Assembly (NCBI RefSeq): GCF_008973825.1
Contig: NZ_WCHR01000002.1
Span: forward strand, 42,006 to 106,005
From: Gemmobacter serpentinus
GTDB lineage: Bacteria > Pseudomonadota > Alphaproteobacteria > Rhodobacterales > Rhodobacteraceae
DNA: 64,000 nucleotides
Direction: 5' to 3'
Shown: positions 9,905 to 21,527 of the stretch, in pieces
How the letters are laid out: the number at the start of each line of letters is the position of its first letter
How positions within the stretch are numbered: the first letter of the stretch is position 1
Notes under the pieces: model-generated
Told to the model about the DNA's origin: nothing
The model's input: only the letters and a program-made list of their open reading frames with translations
Database searches by the model: none
Position numbers and translations under genes: made by a program

Positions 9905-10251
9905 GACCGCCCCCTAGATTTGCTGGCCGCGCTTTGCGGCCCGCCGTCGCAATGCGGGGGCCAGCCCCCGCGCCCCCGGGATATTTGAGAATAGAAGAGG
10001 GGGGAAGGGGGGAACAGTGGCTTGATCGATCTGCGGCTGCGGGCGCGCTGTCATTGCCGGGTGCTGCAATCGGCAGGGCCTTTGGCGGGGCATTCGTGCA
10101 AGGGCAAGGGCCGGTCACTGCAAGGTCAAATGCCTGTCGGACTTCCCGCTGGTCAGACCGGGATTTTGCCGTTAAGCTGAATGGAAAGGTTCGGGGCCCC
10201 GTTTCGGGGATCACATGGGCCAGAGGCAAGCAGGCAAATCAGGCGGTTTCC
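9905..10251. promoter_or_regulatory. Divergent murD/ftsW intergenic region with palindromic element
   Basis: 347 bases without a gene, between divergent murD and ftsW, so promoters for both should lie here. It contains a GC-rich palindrome (GCGGGGGCCAGCCCCCGC at about 9954-9971) followed by CCCGGGATATTTGAGAATAG (from about 9976), one of three related elements in the window. The ftsW frame is open back to 9934, but that extension is not ftsW-like. I cannot place a convincing -35/-10 pair. Confidence 0.5.
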
Positions 10252-11418
10252 ATGACTGAGATGGTCTATGGCTCGATGCCCGAACGGGTATCGGAGCCGG
10301 TTTTCCCCAAATGGTGGCGCACCATCGACAAATGGTCGCTGACAGCGGTGCTGGTGCTGTTCGGCATCGGCATCCTTTTGGGGCTTGCGGCCTCGGTCCC
10401 GCTGGCCACGCGCAACAACCTTGACCCCTTCCACTATGTGGAGCGGCAGGCCTTCTTCGGTGTGCTTGCGCTGGCGGCGATGCTGGGTGTTTCCATGCTG
10501 CCGCCCGAGGCCGTGCGCCGCCTAGGCATTCTTGGCTTTGCGGTATCATTGGTGGCACTGGCCTTCCTGCCCTTCCTTGGCACCGATTTCGGCAAGGGGG
10601 CGATCCGCTGGTATTCGCTGGGCTTTGCCTCGTTCCAGCCATCCGAATTTCTGAAACCCGGCTTCATCATCGTCACCGCCTGGCTGATGGCCTCGGCGCA
10701 AGAGATCGGCGGCCCGCCCGGCCGGATCATCTCTTTCGCGCTGGCGATCGTCGTGGTCGTGCTGCTGGCGATCCAGCCCGATTTCGGCCAATCCATGCTG
10801 ATCGTTTTTGGCTGGTGCGTGGTCTATTTCGTGGCTGGCGCGCCGATGACGCTGATCGTGACCATTCTCGGGCTGGTCGGCGCTGCGGGCTTCATGCTTT
10901 ACGGCATGTCGGAACACCTGGCGCGCCGGATCGACGGCTTTCTGGCCGCCGATGTCGATCCGCGCTCGCAATTGGGCTATGCCACCAACGCCATCCAGGA
11001 AGGCGGCTTCTTCGGTGTCGGCGTGGGCGAGGGGCAGGTGAAATGGACCCTGCCCGATGCCCATACCGATTTCATCATCGCGGTCGCCGCCGAGGAATAC
11101 GGGCTGATCCTCGTGCTGATGATCCTGGGTCTTTACGGCGTGGTCGTGGTGCGGTCGATGTTCCGCCTGATGAAAGAGCGTGATCCCTTCGTGCGGCTGG
11201 CGGGTTCGGGTCTTGCCTGCATCTTTGGTGTGCAGGCCATGATCAATATGGGTGTGGCCGTGCGCCTGCTGCCCGCCAAGGGCATGACGCTGCCTTTCGT
11301 CAGCTATGGCGGCTCGTCGGTCATTGCTGCGGGCATCACCGTTGGGATGCTGCTGGCGTTGACGCGGAGCCGTCCGCAGGGCGAATTGCAGGATATCCTG
11401 TTCCGGCGGGGGCGCTGA
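10252..11418 (+). CDS. ftsW: Peptidoglycan glycosyltransferase FtsW (SEDS family)
   Basis: 388 residues from ATG 10252 ([13 protein letters not shown]). The frame is open further upstream, but that part is basic and low in hydrophobic residues, unlike FtsW. It has about ten membrane helices and SEDS signatures: [35 protein letters not shown] and the C-terminal [10 protein letters not shown]. It polymerises lipid II at the septum together with FtsI. It is the first gene of the second plus-strand block and is separated from murG by two bases. Confidence 0.96.
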   Translation: MTEMVYGSMPERVSEPVFPKWWRTIDKWSLTAVLVLFGIGILLGLAASVPLATRNNLDPFHYVERQAFFGVLALAAMLGVSMLPPEAVRRLGILGFAVSLVALAFLPFLGTDFGKGAIRWYSLGFASFQPSEFLKPGFIIVTAWLMASAQEIGGPPGRIISFALAIVVVVLLAIQPDFGQSMLIVFGWCVVYFVAGAPMTLIVTILGLVGAAGFMLYGMSEHLARRIDGFLAADVDPRSQLGYATNAIQEGGFFGVGVGEGQVKWTLPDAHTDFIIAVAAEEYGLILVLMILGLYGVVVVRSMFRLMKERDPFVRLAGSGLACIFGVQAMINMGVAVRLLPAKGMTLPFVSYGGSSVIAAGITVGMLLALTRSRPQGELQDILFRRGR

Positions 11419-11420
11419 GA

Positions 11421-12515
11421 ATGGCAAAGCCGCCGCTTCTGTTGATTGCAGCCGGGGGCACCGGCGGGCATATGTTCCCGGCACAGGCCTTGGCCGAGGC
11501 GATGCTGGCACTTGGCTGGCGGGTGAAGCTGTCGACCGATGCACGCGGCGCCCGCTATGCCGGGGGCTTTCCGGCAGCGGTGGAGATCGAGGAAGTGTCT
11601 TCGGCCACTTTCGCGCGGGGGGGCGCGCTGGCGAAATTGCTGGTGCCGTTCCGCATCATCGGCGGCGTGGCCTCTGCCGCGCTTGCGATGCTGCGTGACC
11701 GGCCAGCGGTTGTGGTGGGCTTTGGCGGCTATCCGTCGATCCCGGCCATTGCGGCGGCGACGCTGTTGCGCCGCCCGCGCATGATCCATGAACAGAACGG
11801 CATTCTGGGCCGGGTGAACCAGAGTTTTGCCCGCAGGGTCAATCTGGTCGCTTGCAGCATCTGGCCCACCGCCCTGCCTTCGGGGGTGGAGGGGATCCAT
11901 ACCGGCAATCCGGTGCGTCAGGCCGTGCTGGACCGCGCCGGGGCACCCTATATCATGCCGGGCGACTATCCGATGAGCCTTGTGGTCATCGGCGGCAGCC
12001 AGGGGGCGCGCATCCTGTCGGATGTGGTGCCCGAGGCGATCGCCGCCCTGCCCGAAGGGCTGCGCCGCAATCTGCGCGTGGCCCATCAGGCGCGGGCCGA
12101 GGATCTGGACCGCGTGGTCGAGACCTATGCAAATGCCGGCATCCATGCCGAGGTCGAGCCGTTCTTTGCCGATATCCCGCGCCGTCTGTCCGAGGCGCAG
12201 CTGGTGGTCTCGCGCTCTGGCGCGTCCTCCATCGCCGATATCTCGGTGATCGGGCGGCCCGCGATCCTTATCCCCTTTGCGGCGGCCCTTGGCGATCACC
12301 AGACGGCCAATGCCCGCGGGCTGGTTTCCGCCGATGCGGCGATCCTGATCCCTGAATCTGCCCTTGACCCCGCGACGCTCTCGGCGCACATCGCCGCGGT
12401 GCTGTCGCACCCGGAGGCTGCCGGGCGGATGGCTGCCAATGCCCTGGCACAAGGGCGCCCCGACGCGACCGAGCGTCTGGTGGCGCTGGTGCAGCGTCTG
12501 GCGCATGAAGATTGA
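11421..12515 (+). CDS. murG: Lipid II synthase MurG
   Basis: 364 residues, a GT-B fold, peripheral on the inner face of the cytoplasmic membrane. It transfers GlcNAc from UDP-GlcNAc to lipid I. The N-terminal glycine loop GGTGGHMFP is at 12-20. Further motifs are [11 protein letters not shown] and, in the C-terminal UDP-GlcNAc site, [11 protein letters not shown] followed by [13 protein letters not shown]. Length is normal. It directly follows ftsW. Confidence 0.97.
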   Translation: MAKPPLLLIAAGGTGGHMFPAQALAEAMLALGWRVKLSTDARGARYAGGFPAAVEIEEVSSATFARGGALAKLLVPFRIIGGVASAALAMLRDRPAVVVGFGGYPSIPAIAAATLLRRPRMIHEQNGILGRVNQSFARRVNLVACSIWPTALPSGVEGIHTGNPVRQAVLDRAGAPYIMPGDYPMSLVVIGGSQGARILSDVVPEAIAALPEGLRRNLRVAHQARAEDLDRVVETYANAGIHAEVEPFFADIPRRLSEAQLVVSRSGASSIADISVIGRPAILIPFAAALGDHQTANARGLVSADAAILIPESALDPATLSAHIAAVLSHPEAAGRMAANALAQGRPDATERLVALVQRLAHED

Positions 12516-12600
12516 CCTTGACCCCGTTGCCTGACACGGCCCGGCCGCCCGTCTTGATTTGACCTGACCCGGCCCGGCGACTTGACCCGGAAAGAACCAG
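12516..12600. repeat. Short imperfect repeats between murG and murC
   Basis: The 85-base gap holds two related stretches, CCTGACACGGCCCGGCC (from about 12531) and CCTGACCCGGCCCGGCG (from about 12563), plus several TTGACC words. A purine-rich AAAGAA just before 12601 is the only candidate murC ribosome site. The repeats resemble the degenerate array near 8373 in composition (TGA-C/T-C words) but not in period. Confidence 0.45.
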
Positions 12601-14013
12601 ATGAACGCCGCGACCAAACTGCCCCTCGAACTTGGCCCCATCCATTTCGTGGGCATCGGCGGCATCGGCATGTCGGGCATTGCCGAGGTGCTGATCACGC
12701 TTGGCTATCGTGTGCAGGGCTCGGATTCCAAGGCCTCCAAGATCACCGACCGGCTGGTCAACCTCGGCGCGCAGTTCTTTGAGGGCCAAAGCGCCGCCAA
12801 TATCGGCGAGGCGGCGGTGGTGGTGATTTCATCGGCCATCAAGAAGGGCAACCCCGAACTGGAAGAGGCGCGCCGCCGCAAGCTGCCCGTGGTGCGCCGG
12901 GCCGAGATGCTGGCGGAACTGATGCGCCTGCGCTCCAACATCGCCATCGCGGGAACCCATGGCAAGACCACGACCACGACGATGGTTGCAACCCTCTTGG
13001 ACAAGGGCGGGTTTGACCCGACCGTGATCAATGGCGGTGTGATCCATGCCTATGGGTCGAACGCCCGCGCCGGGGCCGGGGAATGGATGGTGGTCGAGGC
13101 GGACGAATCTGATGGCAGCTTCAACCGGCTGCCCGCGACCATCGCCATCGTCACCAATATCGACCCCGAACATATGGAACACTGGGGCAGCTTTGACGCG
13201 CTGCGCAAAGGCTTTCTCGATTTCGTCTCCAACATCCCGTTTTACGGGCTGGCGGTCTGCTGCACCGATCACCCCGAGGTGCAGACGCTGGTCGGCCGCC
13301 TGACCGACCGGCGCGTCGCGACCTTTGGCTTCAACGCCCAGGCCGATGTGCGGGCGGTGAACCTGCGCTATGCGGGCGGTGTCGCGCATTTCGACATCCT
13401 GCTGCAAAGTGAGGGGGATGACGCGAAGATCGAGGGCTGCACCCTGCCGATGCCGGGCGATCACAATGTCTCAAACGCATTGTCGGCGGTGGCGGTGGCG
13501 CGCCATCTGGGGATGAAGAAGGAAGAGATCCGCGAGGCGCTGGCGCAATTTGGCGGCGTGAACCGGCGTTTCACCAAAGTGGCCGAGGTGAATGGCGTGA
13601 CCATCATCGACGATTATGGCCACCACCCGGTCGAGATCGCAGCTGTGCTGAAGGCCGCACGGCAGGCGATTGCGGGGCGCGACGGCGCGCGGGTGATCGC
13701 GGTGCATCAGCCGCATCGCTATAGCCGCCTGTCCTCGCTGTTCGAGGAATTCTGCACCTGTTTCAACGAGGCCGATGTGGTGGGCATCGCCGATGTCTAT
13801 GCGGCGGGTGAGGATCCGATCCCGGGTGCCAGCCGCGATGATCTGGTGGCGGGCCTGATCGCGCATGGCCATCGCCATGCCCGCGCGGTGCTGAACGAGG
13901 ATGATCTGGCGCGGCTTTGCCGTGAACAGGCGCGCCCCGGCGATATCTTCGTCTGTCTGGGGGCTGGCACGATCAGCGCCTGGGCCAATGCGCTGCCTGC
14001 CAAGCTCGCCTGA
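12601..14013 (+). CDS. murC: UDP-N-acetylmuramate:L-alanine ligase MurC
   Basis: 470 residues. It starts the stem peptide by adding L-alanine to UDP-MurNAc with ATP. The Rossmann loop GIGGIGMSG is at 18-26 and the P-loop GTHGKTT at 118-124. DDYGHHPVE and HQPHRYSR identify MurC among the Mur ligases. Normal length. Upstream lies a short repeat-bearing gap; downstream a palindrome separates it from murB. Confidence 0.98.
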   Translation: MNAATKLPLELGPIHFVGIGGIGMSGIAEVLITLGYRVQGSDSKASKITDRLVNLGAQFFEGQSAANIGEAAVVVISSAIKKGNPELEEARRRKLPVVRRAEMLAELMRLRSNIAIAGTHGKTTTTTMVATLLDKGGFDPTVINGGVIHAYGSNARAGAGEWMVVEADESDGSFNRLPATIAIVTNIDPEHMEHWGSFDALRKGFLDFVSNIPFYGLAVCCTDHPEVQTLVGRLTDRRVATFGFNAQADVRAVNLRYAGGVAHFDILLQSEGDDAKIEGCTLPMPGDHNVSNALSAVAVARHLGMKKEEIREALAQFGGVNRRFTKVAEVNGVTIIDDYGHHPVEIAAVLKAARQAIAGRDGARVIAVHQPHRYSRLSSLFEEFCTCFNEADVVGIADVYAAGEDPIPGASRDDLVAGLIAHGHRHARAVLNEDDLARLCREQARPGDIFVCLGAGTISAWANALPAKLA

Positions 14014-14045
14014 GCCGGAAAGGTGCCCGTTCGGGGCAGGGGGAT

Positions 14046-14068
14046 CAGGATTTTCGACGAAAATCCTG
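14046..14068. repeat. 23-bp near-perfect palindrome (murC-murB gap)
   Basis: CAGGATTTTCG-A-CGAAAATCCTG: perfect 11-base arms around a single central base. A second palindrome of the same design lies at 47144-47164. It could be a protein-binding site, or a hairpin in the murC-murB mRNA; with a one-base loop DNA binding is the more natural reading. Function unknown. Confidence 0.7.
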
Positions 14069-14112
14069 TGCCGCCCTTGCGTCGCCCGCGCGCCTTCGGC
14101 AAAACCCTTGCC

Positions 14113-15039
14113 ATGAGCGATTTCCCCACACCGCGCGGCGTGCTGACGCCGGACCGTCCCCTTGCCGATCTGACCTGGCTGCGCGTCGGCGGCCCGGCGG
14201 ACTGGTTGTTCCAACCCGCAGATGAGGAAGATCTGGCGGCGTTTCTGGCGGGCTTGCCCGCCGATATCGCGGTTTTCCCGATGGGAGTGGGGTCGAACCT
14301 GATCGTGCGCGATGGTGGCATCCGGGCGGTGGTGATCCGGCTCGGGCGCGGCTTCAACGCCATCACGATCGAGGGCGACCGGGTGATCGCCGGGGCTGCG
14401 GCATTGGATGCCCATGTCGCGCGCAAGGCGGCCGAGGCCGGGCGCGATATCACCTTCCTGCGTACCATTCCCGGCTCCATCGGCGGGGCGGTGCGGATGA
14501 ATGCGGGCTGCTACGGCCATTACGTTGCGGATTTTCTGGAAGAGGTCCGCATTGTCACCCGCGACGGCCAGATCCAGACCTTGTCTGCGGCGTCGCTGAA
14601 CCTGCGCTACCGCCAATCCGATCTGCCGGAAGGCGCGGTGGTCATCAGCGCCACCTTCCGCACCGGGGCGGGGGATCCCGCGGCACTGGCCGCACGGATG
14701 GAGGATCAGCTTGCCAGGCGCGATGCCTCGCAGCCCACCAAGGAGCGCAGCGCCGGGTCCACCTTTCGCAATCCGCTGGGGCGCAGCTCCACCGGGCTGG
14801 CCGACGACACGCATGAGTTGAAGGCCTGGAAGGTCATTGACGATGCCGGGATGCGCGGCGCGCGCATCGGGGGCGCGCAAATGAGCGAGAAACATTCCAA
14901 CTTCCTGATCAATGCGGGTGGTGCCTCTGCCGCAGATCTGGAAAATCTGGGCGAGGATGTGCGAAAAAGGGTTTTCCAAAACAGCGGGATCACGCTAGAA
15001 TGGGAAATCATGCGCGTTGGTGAACCGGCGGCAAAATAA
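14113..15039 (+). CDS. murB: UDP-N-acetylenolpyruvoylglucosamine reductase MurB
   Basis: 308 residues from ATG 14113 ([11 protein letters not shown]); the frame is open upstream to 14023 but that part crosses the palindrome and is not MurB-like. A FAD enzyme that reduces the enolpyruvyl group with NADPH to give UDP-MurNAc. The FAD-binding [10 protein letters not shown] is at about 58-67. [16 protein letters not shown] and, later, SAGSTFRNP carry the catalytic serine. The last region [14 protein letters not shown] is typical of the type I enzyme. Confidence 0.96.
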   Translation: MSDFPTPRGVLTPDRPLADLTWLRVGGPADWLFQPADEEDLAAFLAGLPADIAVFPMGVGSNLIVRDGGIRAVVIRLGRGFNAITIEGDRVIAGAAALDAHVARKAAEAGRDITFLRTIPGSIGGAVRMNAGCYGHYVADFLEEVRIVTRDGQIQTLSAASLNLRYRQSDLPEGAVVISATFRTGAGDPAALAARMEDQLARRDASQPTKERSAGSTFRNPLGRSSTGLADDTHELKAWKVIDDAGMRGARIGGAQMSEKHSNFLINAGGASAADLENLGEDVRKRVFQNSGITLEWEIMRVGEPAAK

Positions 15040-15078
15040 CAAAAAATATCGGGGCGTTAGACCCTGAAGAGGCAGTAA

Positions 15079-16002
15079 ATGGCGGGCAAGTCGGGCAAGA
15101 CGGGCCTCCGCATAGCAGTTTTGATGGGTGGACGTTCCGCTGAGCGGGAGGTTTCCTTGTCGTCGGGGCGTGAATGCGCCAATGCGTTGCGGGTGGCGGG
15201 TTACGAGGTGATCGAGGTCGATGCGGGCCCCGACCTTGTCGCGCGCCTGCAAGAGATCAAACCCGATTGCGTGTTCAACGCCCTGCATGGCCGCTGGGGC
15301 GAAGATGGCTGCGTGCAGGGCATTCTGGAATGGCTGCGCATTCCCTATACCCATTCCGGCGTGCTGGCATCCGCCCTTGCCATGGACAAGCAGCATAGCA
15401 AGGCGGTCTATCGTGCTGCAGGCCTGCCGGTTCTGGAAAGCGTGATTGTCGCGCGGGAGGAGGCATCCTCCCGCCACGTCCTGCCGCCGCCCTATGTGGT
15501 GAAACCCTATAATGAGGGGTCTTCCGTCGGGGTCTATATCGTGGCCGAGGGCGCAAACAGCCCGCCGAAACTGGCCGCTACCATGCCCGACCGGGTGATG
15601 GTGGAAACCTATGCGCCGGGGCACGAGCTGACCTGTGCGGTGCTGGGCGACCGGGCGCTGGCGGTGACCGATATCATCACCTCTGGCTGGTATGATTACG
15701 ACGCAAAATACAAGGCTGGTGGCTCGCGTCATGAGGTGCCGGCCAATATCCCGGTCGAGATCACCGAAGCGTGCAAGGATTACGCCCTTCGCGCCCATAA
15801 CGCGCTTGGCTGCCGTGGCCTCAGCCGCAGCGATTTCCGCTGGGACGCGGCGCGCGGTCTGGACGGGCTGATCCTGCTGGAGACCAATACCCAACCGGGG
15901 ATGACACCGACCTCGCTCGCGCCGGAACAGGCCGCGCTGATGGGGATGGATTTTCCGACGCTGTGCCGCTGGATCGTGGAGGATGCCTCATGCGACCGCT
16001 AG
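15079..16002 (+). CDS. ddl: D-alanine:D-alanine ligase
   Basis: 307 residues, ATP-grasp fold. It joins two D-alanines for use by MurF. Visible signatures are [14 protein letters not shown] at the N-terminus, the [12 protein letters not shown] segment, [12 protein letters not shown], and the C-terminal metal/ATP site [15 protein letters not shown]. An AGAGG lies 8 bases before ATG 15079. The stop overlaps the ftsQ start region by 13 bases. It matches the short DdlB type found in dcw clusters. Confidence 0.97.
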   Translation: MAGKSGKTGLRIAVLMGGRSAEREVSLSSGRECANALRVAGYEVIEVDAGPDLVARLQEIKPDCVFNALHGRWGEDGCVQGILEWLRIPYTHSGVLASALAMDKQHSKAVYRAAGLPVLESVIVAREEASSRHVLPPPYVVKPYNEGSSVGVYIVAEGANSPPKLAATMPDRVMVETYAPGHELTCAVLGDRALAVTDIITSGWYDYDAKYKAGGSRHEVPANIPVEITEACKDYALRAHNALGCRGLSRSDFRWDAARGLDGLILLETNTQPGMTPTSLAPEQAALMGMDFPTLCRWIVEDASCDR

Positions 16003-16961
16003 TGGCAGAGCGCAGATATGCGGCCCCCGGTACAGCCCCCAGCACGGGGCAGGCCTATCAGGCGCAGCCGCAACAGCCATCCGCCCCGGCGCAGCCGCAG
16101 GTGCGCCGTGATCCGGCGCCGACCCGCATGGCTTACCGGATGCAGCGTCTTTGGCTGACGCCGCTGTTTCGCGTGCTGGTGCGCGTGGGCATTCCGGGCT
16201 TTGTCATCGCGCTGGTGACCCTGCTGTGGCTTGGCAATGACGAGCGTCGTGCCGCCATGCTGGCCCGGGTCGACGAGATGCGCGAAGCGGTCGAGAACCG
16301 GCCTGAGTTTCGTGTCAATGTGCTGGAAATCACCGGGGCCTCGCCGTCGCTGGATGCCGCGATCCGCGATATGCTGGCGCTGAAGTTGCCGGTCTCCAGC
16401 TTCGATCTGGACCTGGAGGCCGCGCGTGCCAAGATCGCCACGCTGGACGCGGTGGAGAATGTGCTGGTCAAGGTCGGCGGCTCCGGCGCGCTGGAAGTGA
16501 CGATCACCGAGCGGATCCCGGCGCTGATCCTGCGTCGCGGCGAGGAGTTGGACCTGCTGGATGGCAAGGGCCGCCGCGTCGCCCGCATCCTGAGCCGCGC
16601 CGATCGTCCCGATCTGCCGCTGGTGGCGGGCGAGGGCGCGAGCCTTGCCGCCGATGAGGCGCTGATGCTGGTGGCGGCCGCAGGTCCGATCCTGCCGCGT
16701 CTGCGTGGCCTTGTCCGCATCAGCGAACGCCGCTGGGATCTGGTGCTGGACCGTGGCCAGCGCATCCTCCTGCCTGCGCAAGACCCCGTTCGCGCGCTGG
16801 AACGCCTGCTGGCGCTCGACAAGGCGGAAGACCTTATGAACCGTGACGTCCTGACCATGGACCTGCGCAACCAGCAGCGTCCGACCCTTCGACTGGCCCC
16901 GGCGGCATTGCGTGAAATGCGCCGCTCCATGGGCCTCGTGACAGTGGAGAACGACCTGTGA
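15990..16961 (+). CDS. ftsQ: Cell division protein FtsQ
   Basis: 323 residues from ATG 15990, chosen because GGAGG sits just upstream; an in-frame ATG at 15963 would lie deeper in ddl. A cytoplasmic proline/glutamine-rich tail of about 55 residues is followed by one membrane helix (about 62-81), a POTRA domain beginning near residue 107 ([10 protein letters not shown]) and the FtsQ beta domain. It scaffolds FtsL and FtsB. It overlaps ddl by 13 bases and its TGA overlaps the ftsA GTG. Confidence 0.93.
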   Translation: MRPLVAERRYAAPGTAPSTGQAYQAQPQQPSAPAQPQVRRDPAPTRMAYRMQRLWLTPLFRVLVRVGIPGFVIALVTLLWLGNDERRAAMLARVDEMREAVENRPEFRVNVLEITGASPSLDAAIRDMLALKLPVSSFDLDLEAARAKIATLDAVENVLVKVGGSGALEVTITERIPALILRRGEELDLLDGKGRRVARILSRADRPDLPLVAGEGASLAADEALMLVAAAGPILPRLRGLVRISERRWDLVLDRGQRILLPAQDPVRALERLLALDKAEDLMNRDVLTMDLRNQQRPTLRLAPAALREMRRSMGLVTVENDL

Positions 16962-18292
16962 CCGATCTCTATCAATCCCAACGGGCGATGCGGAACATGC
17001 GCCGGGCTGCCATGCAGCGGGGCGTGGTCGCGATCCTTGATATCGGGTCGTCCAAGATTGCCTGCCTCGTGCTGCGCTTTGATGGCCCCGAACGCCGCCG
17101 CGAAAGCGATGGTGTGGGTTCCATGGCGGGGCAATCGCAGTTCCGTATCATCGGTGCGGCGACCACGCGCTCGCGCGGGGTCCGCTTCGGCGAGATCCAT
17201 GTGATGACCGAGACCGAAAGCGCGATCCGCACCGCCGTGCAGGCCGCGCAGAAAATGGCCAATGTGCGGGTCGATCACGTCATCGCCTGCTTCTCGGGTG
17301 CAGAGCCCCGCAGCTATGGCCTTGCGGGCGATATCGAACTGCAAGACAGCGTGGTGACCGAGCAGGATGTGGCACGGGTGCTGGCCGCCTGTGACATGCC
17401 CGATATCGGGCAGGGCCGCGAGGTGTTGCACGCACAGCCGGTGAACTTCGCGCTGGATCATCGATCGGGGCTTGGCGATCCGCGTGGGCAGATCGGCAAC
17501 CGTCTGGCCTGCGACATGCACCTGCTGTCGGTCGAGGCATCGGTGGTGCAAAATCTGCTTTACTGCATCAAGCGCTGCGATCTGGAACTGGCGGGCATTG
17601 CGTCCTCGGCCTATGTTTCCGGCATTTCCAGCCTTGTGGAAGACGAGCAGGAGCTTGGGGCCGCCTGCATCGACATGGGCGGCGGTGCCACCGGCATCTC
17701 GATCTTCATCAAGAAGCACATGATCTATTCGGATTCCGTGCGCATGGGGGGCGATCACATCACGCTCGACATTGCCAAGGGTCTGCAAGTGCCGATGGCC
17801 GTGGCCGAGCGGATGAAGACCAAGCATGGCGGCGTTCACGCCACCAGCATGGATGACCGCGAGATGATCGAGATGGGCGGCGATAGCGGCGACTGGGAAA
17901 AGGACCGCCGCCGCGTCAGCCGGACCGAACTGATCGGCATCATGCGGCCGCGCGTCGAGGAAATCCTTGAGGAAGCGCGCGCCCGGTTGGATGCGGCGGG
18001 CTTTGACCATCTGCCCAGCCAGCAGATCGTGCTGACGGGGGGCGCAAGCCAGATCCCCGGTCTGGACATGCTGGCCGCGCGCATCCTGGGCCAGCGCGTC
18101 CGTCTGGGGCGCCCGCTGCGCATCCAGGGATTGCCGCAGGCGGTGACGGGGCCGGCATTCTCGTCTTCGGTGGGGCTGTGCCTCTTTGCGACCAGTCCGC
18201 AGGATGAATGGTGGGACTTCGACATCCCGACCGAGAAATATCCGGCGCGGTCGCTGAAGCGGGCCTTCAAATGGTTCAAGGACAACTGGTAA
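16958..18292 (+). CDS. ftsA: Cell division protein FtsA
   Basis: 444 residues with a GTG start overlapping the ftsQ stop. An actin-like ATPase that tethers FtsZ to the membrane. The phosphate-1 loop LDIGSSK is at 27-33 and the phosphate-2 loop DMGGGATG follows in the middle. The C-terminus LKRAFKWFKDNW is the amphipathic membrane-targeting helix. The N-terminus carries about 20 extra basic residues (MRNMRRAAMQ) before the fold, as is common in Rhodobacterales. Confidence 0.97.
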   Translation: MTDLYQSQRAMRNMRRAAMQRGVVAILDIGSSKIACLVLRFDGPERRRESDGVGSMAGQSQFRIIGAATTRSRGVRFGEIHVMTETESAIRTAVQAAQKMANVRVDHVIACFSGAEPRSYGLAGDIELQDSVVTEQDVARVLAACDMPDIGQGREVLHAQPVNFALDHRSGLGDPRGQIGNRLACDMHLLSVEASVVQNLLYCIKRCDLELAGIASSAYVSGISSLVEDEQELGAACIDMGGGATGISIFIKKHMIYSDSVRMGGDHITLDIAKGLQVPMAVAERMKTKHGGVHATSMDDREMIEMGGDSGDWEKDRRRVSRTELIGIMRPRVEEILEEARARLDAAGFDHLPSQQIVLTGGASQIPGLDMLAARILGQRVRLGRPLRIQGLPQAVTGPAFSSSVGLCLFATSPQDEWWDFDIPTEKYPARSLKRAFKWFKDNW

Positions 18293-18321
18293 ACCGCAAT
18301 ATCTCGCGCAGAAGGCGAAAT

Positions 18322-18338
18322 CCCGCCGATATGGCGGG
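18322..18338 (+). other. Hairpin after ftsA
   Basis: CCCGCC-GATAT-GGCGGG followed by GTTT, about 30 bases after the ftsA stop. The stem is short and the T-run poor, so partial termination or attenuation before ftsZ is possible but weakly supported. Confidence 0.35.
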
Positions 18339-18379
18339 GTTTATCCCCCATATTTTGTGGGCGGAATCGCGTTTTTTTC

Positions 18380-18408
18380 GTGACGCCGCCAGTCACTGTG
18401 GATAGAAT
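18380..18408 (+). promoter_or_regulatory. Candidate ftsZ promoter
   Basis: GTGACG (18380-18385), a 17-base spacer and TAGAAT (18403-18408) resemble a housekeeping sigma promoter (TTGACA/TATAAT). It lies in the 215-base ftsA-ftsZ gap, the only AT-rich part of the cluster. ftsZ commonly has its own promoters. Pattern match only. Confidence 0.4.
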
Positions 18409-18507
18409 TGAGGATAATTCGGAGAGTCCGCGCCCGGGACAGGTGTGGCTTACTCGCGAAATGAACGAAAAACTGGCGGCTCACAAGTATAAGCAGGCGG
18501 ATTGGCG

Positions 18508-20205
<1,698 letters not shown>

Positions 20206-20241
20206 TTTCCCTGACGTTAAGGTAACATTAATCAGGAGAAT

Positions 20242-20270
20242 GGCCCGGGTGTCCGGGCCTTTTTCTTTTG
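20242..20270 (+). terminator. Intrinsic terminator after ftsZ
   Basis: GGCCCGG-GTGT-CCGGGCC followed by TTTTTCTTTT. A clear rho-independent terminator 37 bases past ftsZ. It closes the dcw transcript. Confidence 0.9.
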
Positions 20271-20325
20271 TGGATCAATGTGTTGTGGGGCTATTGGCGG
20301 ATTGTCGCATCGCATTCGTTCCAGT

Positions 20326-20342
20326 GTTACAACCGGTTACAA
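20326..20342. promoter_or_regulatory. Direct repeat GTTACAA upstream of lpxC
   Basis: Two identical GTTACAA heptamers (20326-20332 and 20336-20342) are 10 bases apart start to start, one helical turn, and enclose the palindrome AACCGGTT. This arrangement suggests a dimer binding site in the lpxC promoter region. No regulator can be named. Confidence 0.4.
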
Positions 20343-20454
20343 AGAGTGAGTTGTTCATTTTGCCCCCCCGGACTACCTAAACTTCGCGGCTATGTCTGAC
20401 AGGAATGTGCCTGGCGGATGGGGTCGTGGATCTGGCCAACTTTGGGGGCTGAAC

Positions 20455-21375
20455 GTGCAGAACACCTTGAAATCACCTGCGGTCTTTACCGGACTGGGGC
20501 TGCATTCCGGGGAAGCGGTGCGCATGGTCGTGCATCCGGCGCCGGTTGACACCGGGGTCTGGTTCCGCCGTGCCGATCTGTCCGGCTCTGACGCGCTGAT
20601 CCCGGCCCGCTGGGATGCGGTCGTGCAATCCAAGCTGTGCACCCTTGTCGCCAATCCGGCGGGGGCTTCGGTTTCCACCATCGAACATATCATGGCGGCC
20701 CTTGCGGGGATGGCCATCCACAACGCCCTGATCGAGATCGACGGGCCGGAAGTGCCGATCCTTGATGGCTCGTCGGAGCCTTTCGTGCAGAAATTCCTTG
20801 AAATCGGTCTGGTGCGTCAGGACGCCCCGGTGCGCGCGATCCGCGTGCTGAAAGCCGTCGAGGTGCGCGATGGCGATGCCGTGGCCCGTCTGGAACCGTC
20901 AGAGAATCTTGAGATCGATTTCCGCATCGACTTTGCCGAAGCAGGCATTGGCCGTCAGGAAAAGCACCTGTCGATGGCCAATGGCGCCTTCGTGCGTGAA
21001 CTTTGCGACAGCCGCACCTTCTGTCTGCAAGCGGATGTGGACCGGATGCGCGCCAATGGTCTGGCGCTTGGCGGCACCCTGGAAAACGCGGTCGTCTTTG
21101 AGGATGGCGAAGTGCTGAGCCCGGGTGGCCTGCGCCACAATGATGAGCCGGTGCGCCACAAGATGCTGGATGCGCTTGGCGATCTGTCGCTGGCAGGTGG
21201 ACCGATTCTGGGCCGCTACACGGGCATCCGCGCCGGTCATGCGATGACCAACCGTCTGCTGCGCGCATTGTTTGCCGATCCGACCGCTTACCGCTTTGTC
21301 GATGTCGGTGGCACGACGGAGCGTAAGCTGCCGGGCATGGGCGTGCATCGCGGGGATTTGCCGATCCGGCATTGA
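20455..21375 (+). CDS. lpxC: UDP-3-O-acyl-N-acetylglucosamine deacetylase LpxC
   Basis: 306 residues from GTG 20455 (MQNTLKSPAVFTG), with a GGGGG ribosome site just upstream; the frame is open to 20392 but LpxC proteins start here. A zinc amidase and the committed step of lipid A synthesis. Zinc ligands appear in STIEHIMAAL and in the C-terminal HKMLDALGD region, followed by the catalytic histidine in RAGHAMTN. It sits between ftsZ and bamD, linking division genes with outer-membrane assembly. Confidence 0.96.
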   Translation: MQNTLKSPAVFTGLGLHSGEAVRMVVHPAPVDTGVWFRRADLSGSDALIPARWDAVVQSKLCTLVANPAGASVSTIEHIMAALAGMAIHNALIEIDGPEVPILDGSSEPFVQKFLEIGLVRQDAPVRAIRVLKAVEVRDGDAVARLEPSENLEIDFRIDFAEAGIGRQEKHLSMANGAFVRELCDSRTFCLQADVDRMRANGLALGGTLENAVVFEDGEVLSPGGLRHNDEPVRHKMLDALGDLSLAGGPILGRYTGIRAGHAMTNRLLRALFADPTAYRFVDVGGTTERKLPGMGVHRGDLPIRH

Positions 21376-21527
21376 GGGCGGCGCGAAGGTCGCCCCAAGC
21401 CGAAAGGCGTTTTGCGCAGCCGATTTTTCTGTGCTAGGACAAGCCGAACACCCTGCGGCCTCTGTCGTGGGAAGTGCTTCCGCCCCTTTTATGCCGGGCG
21501 GCGCAGGCAGGAATTGACGAGGCAGAC

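Noticed and set aside
9934..10251. N-terminal extension of the ftsW frame
   Set aside because: The extension crosses the palindromic element, is rich in Arg/Gly/Pro, and FtsW homology begins after ATG 10252.
16133..18010. 625-codon minus-strand open frame
   Set aside because: Antisense to ftsQ and ftsA, both well supported; no domain, His/Arg-rich.
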